Positions 7,142 through 8,241 of a stretch of 8,241 nt of DNA are shown piece after piece (within the stretch, counting starts at the first letter, position 1; the number at the start of each line of letters is the position of its first letter). The stretch lies in assembly GCA_012270265.1 (NCBI GenBank), contig JAAXIR010000048.1, positions 1 through 8,241 of the forward strand. The letters are read 5' to 3'. Below the pieces are notes generated by a model. The model saw nothing but the letters and a program-made list of their open reading frames with translations, had not been told where the DNA came from and ran no database searches. Origin of the DNA: Candidatus Poseidoniales archaeon (GTDB lineage: Archaea; Thermoplasmatota; Poseidoniia; Poseidoniales; Poseidoniaceae). A program made the translations under genes and the position numbers.

Positions 7142-7312
7142 ATGGAACCACTCGTTCGGTGGTTGTTGGGAGGATTTGTTGTCTCCCTCCTCTTCATTGT
7201 CGTAGCTCGATGGTTCTGGAAGCGCTATGATCAGCCAAGTGAAGCCGCTTTGGAGTTGCAAAAAGAACAAGAAGAGAAGCGTAAGGAACGAAAAGTTTGG
7301 GAATCCGTCTAG
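7142..7312 (+). CDS. Small single-helix membrane protein, likely transporter accessory subunit (MetS-like in architecture)
   Basis: A 56-residue protein: a short N-terminus (MEPLVRW), one hydrophobic helix (about 7-26, LLGGFVVSLLFIVVA), the aromatic-basic stop-transfer sequence RWFWKRY, then a very charged helix (about 33-51, ELQKEQEEKRKERK). It follows the NSS transporter by 15 bases with an excellent Shine-Dalgarno site and ends directly against the next start codon. In Corynebacterium glutamicum the NSS transporter MetP needs a small one-helix protein, MetS, encoded beside it. Size, topology and position match that arrangement, though I cannot claim sequence homology because the charged tail is longer than I expect for MetS. 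The role as a subunit or stabiliser of the transporter is therefore inference. That it is a real gene is well supported by the ribosome-binding site, the amphipathic design and the tight packing. Confidence 0.8.
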   Translation: MEPLVRWLLGGFVVSLLFIVVARWFWKRYDQPSEAALELQKEQEEKRKERKVWESV

Positions 7313-7744
7313 ATGGAAATGAGTCGTGATGCCGAGGACGATGAGCGTAAGGCTGCGTTTCAAATCAAACGCGAAGTTGCTGCATCTTCTGGAAAAGCAC
7401 CGGATGCAAAGACCGTTTCAAAGGCGTTCGAGTCTCTTGGAACTCCAGTTCAACAATCTGCTTCAATGGAGAAGGACCTTGAGACGGAGTCCGACGATTC
7501 GGATGTTGAACTCGTTCCAGAACTTGTACAAGTTCGACAAGACGCCTGGGACGGGAGCGATGAGCAGCCAGACGAACAACCGCAAGAACCGGACTGGGAA
7601 CTTGTTGAACGACTGAAGCGAATTGCTGGTTCTGATGAAACCGAGGAAGTACCTCATCCTGAAATCCCTGAAGCACCGTCCCTCCCTAACCTTGAGGAAC
7701 CAACCTCTGAACAATTCCACTCGTGGTTAACCGAAGAAGAGTAG
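7313..7744 (+). CDS. Acidic, probably disordered protein of unknown function
   Basis: Not recognised. The 143 residues include 40 Asp/Glu against 13 Lys/Arg, and 54-135 is rich in Pro, Glu, Asp and Ser, with short helical or hydrophobic islands (VELVPELVQVRQDAW, 65-79; DWELVERLKRI, 94-104) and a C-terminal motif-like end (SEQFHSWLTEEE). The N-terminal part (1-45) is more basic and may form a helix. There is no signal peptide or membrane helix, so it is probably cytoplasmic. Its ATG follows the TAG of the small membrane protein with no gap (TAG|ATG), and no Shine-Dalgarno site is seen, so translation is likely coupled; ATG 7319 is an alternative start. Placement at the end of the transporter cluster suggests, but does not show, a role at the cytoplasmic face of the transporter complex. 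The amphipathic islands could be partner-binding segments. Confidence 0.72.
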   Translation: MEMSRDAEDDERKAAFQIKREVAASSGKAPDAKTVSKAFESLGTPVQQSASMEKDLETESDDSDVELVPELVQVRQDAWDGSDEQPDEQPQEPDWELVERLKRIAGSDETEEVPHPEIPEAPSLPNLEEPTSEQFHSWLTEEE

Positions 7745-7803
7745 GTTTCATGCTCTGCTAAACGAAAACCACCCTTCAATAGTGGCCATTCTGACCTCGG
7801 GAC
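7745..7803 (+). promoter_or_regulatory. Short spacer between the transporter cluster and the GST-type gene
   Basis: The first gap of more than 15 bases since the carboxypeptidase start. It probably holds the end of the upstream transcript and a promoter for the next gene, but I see no convincing hairpin with a T-run and no clear TATA box. Confidence 0.25.
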
Positions 7804-8202
7804 ATGAAGCCTACAGATGAACAAGCGAGTGCTTGGACGGAAGCGTTCGATTCGGGTAAATTCGTTCGCAAATCGAGTGAATTCCGTGATACGATTTCGA
7901 AAGGAGGGACGTTTGATGTTGAAAGTGGACGATACCACCTCTACATCTCACATGCTTGTCCATGGGCCCATCGAACGCTCATCATGCGAACACTTCTCGG
8001 TCTGGAAGATCACATCAGCGTTGATGTCGTCGACTGGCGTATGAATGCAGACGGTTCGTGGGCGTTCACTCCTGATGAGGAAGGTGCGACTGCGGATACA
8101 GTGAACAGAGAATCGAGTCTGGAAGGCATCTACAACAGGGCTTTTGAAGGCTGGAATGAAAGTCGCAGCAGCGGCACTGTTCCTGTCTTGTGGGACAAGT
8201 AG
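7804..8202 (+). CDS. Glutathionyl-hydroquinone reductase-type protein (xi-class GST, ECM4/YqjG family), N-terminal part
   Basis: The family reduces glutathionyl-hydroquinones by a thiol mechanism, releasing the hydroquinone; in an archaeon the thiol could be another low-molecular-weight thiol. The open frame gives 132 residues from ATG 7804, less than half the usual length of about 310-330. Seen are the N-terminal GKFVRKSSEFRD (18-29), then RYHLYISHACPWAHRTL (43-59) with the catalytic Cys52 of the CPWAHR motif, GLEDHISV (66-73), and GTVPVLWDK (124-132), the end of the thioredoxin-like core. The frame stops at TAG 8200-8202, but the next codons continue the family motif (see the following entry), so this is an interrupted gene and not a short version. 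The helical GST C-terminal domain would lie beyond the window. Start choice is fair: no strong Shine-Dalgarno site, but the family motif begins soon after. Confidence 0.88.
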   Translation: MKPTDEQASAWTEAFDSGKFVRKSSEFRDTISKGGTFDVESGRYHLYISHACPWAHRTLIMRTLLGLEDHISVDVVDWRMNADGSWAFTPDEEGATADTVNRESSLEGIYNRAFEGWNESRSSGTVPVLWDK

Positions 8203-8241
8203 CATGCAACGATTGTCAGCAATGAGAGTCGTGAAAGCATA
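8203..8241 (+). pseudogene. Continuation of the GST-type gene after the in-frame TAG
   Basis: In the same frame directly after the TAG the sequence reads HATIVSNESRESI and runs off the window. The family has a segment of the form WDKxxxTIVxNES at exactly this place, with the conserved Asn-Glu-Ser that contacts the gamma-glutamyl end of glutathione. The spacing fits with the TAG standing in for one ordinary residue, Lys or Gln, so a single base change (AAG or CAG to TAG) explains the break. Confidence 0.78.

Noticed and set aside
8200..8202. TAG as a pyrrolysine codon
   Set aside because: TAG ends the two preceding genes normally, the family has an ordinary residue here, and this family is not known to use pyrrolysine.

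Overview
The window looks like a piece of a planktonic archaeal genome, most plausibly a marine Thermoplasmatota-type euryarchaeon (Marine Group II, Poseidoniales-like). The grounds are an archaeal-style cis-prenyltransferase, Shine-Dalgarno sites of the form GAGGYGATT, very short gene spacing, and a surface peptidase paired with a Na+-dependent amino-acid transporter. This lineage assignment is an inference from protein style, not from a search. There are no rRNA or tRNA genes, insertion sequences, CRISPR arrays or phage genes.

Layout. Positions 1-809 (minus strand) hold the start of a CxxC protein running off the left edge and, upstream of it, uppS (polyprenyl carrier synthesis). Positions 873-2064 (plus strand) hold an unrecognised protein with two C-terminal membrane helices; its 5' part is broken by an apparent frameshift near 951 and an in-frame TGA at 1006. 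Positions 2065-3159 (minus strand) hold an MscS-type mechanosensitive channel, whose stop codon directly abuts that of the preceding convergent gene. Positions 3259-7744 (plus strand) form a tight four-gene cluster: an exported, C-terminally anchored M14 zinc carboxypeptidase with Asp-rich calcium-loop insertions; an NSS/SLC6-family Na+ symporter; a 56-residue single-helix membrane protein with an excellent Shine-Dalgarno site; and a 143-residue acidic protein of unknown function. Positions 7804-8241 (plus strand) hold a glutathionyl-hydroquinone reductase-type (xi-class GST) gene with an in-frame TAG at 8200, followed by recognisable family sequence up to the window edge.

How the genes fit together. 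The cluster at 3259-7744 reads as a scavenging module. The anchored carboxypeptidase would trim C-terminal amino acids from external peptides, and the transporter would import them with Na+. The 56-residue protein resembles in architecture the small subunit (MetS) needed by the MetP branch of the transporter family. The transporter also has Ser where LeuT has Glu290, which suggests a chloride site like that of animal neurotransmitter transporters. I see no wholly new defence or mobile system; the most interesting material is this module and the two interrupted genes.
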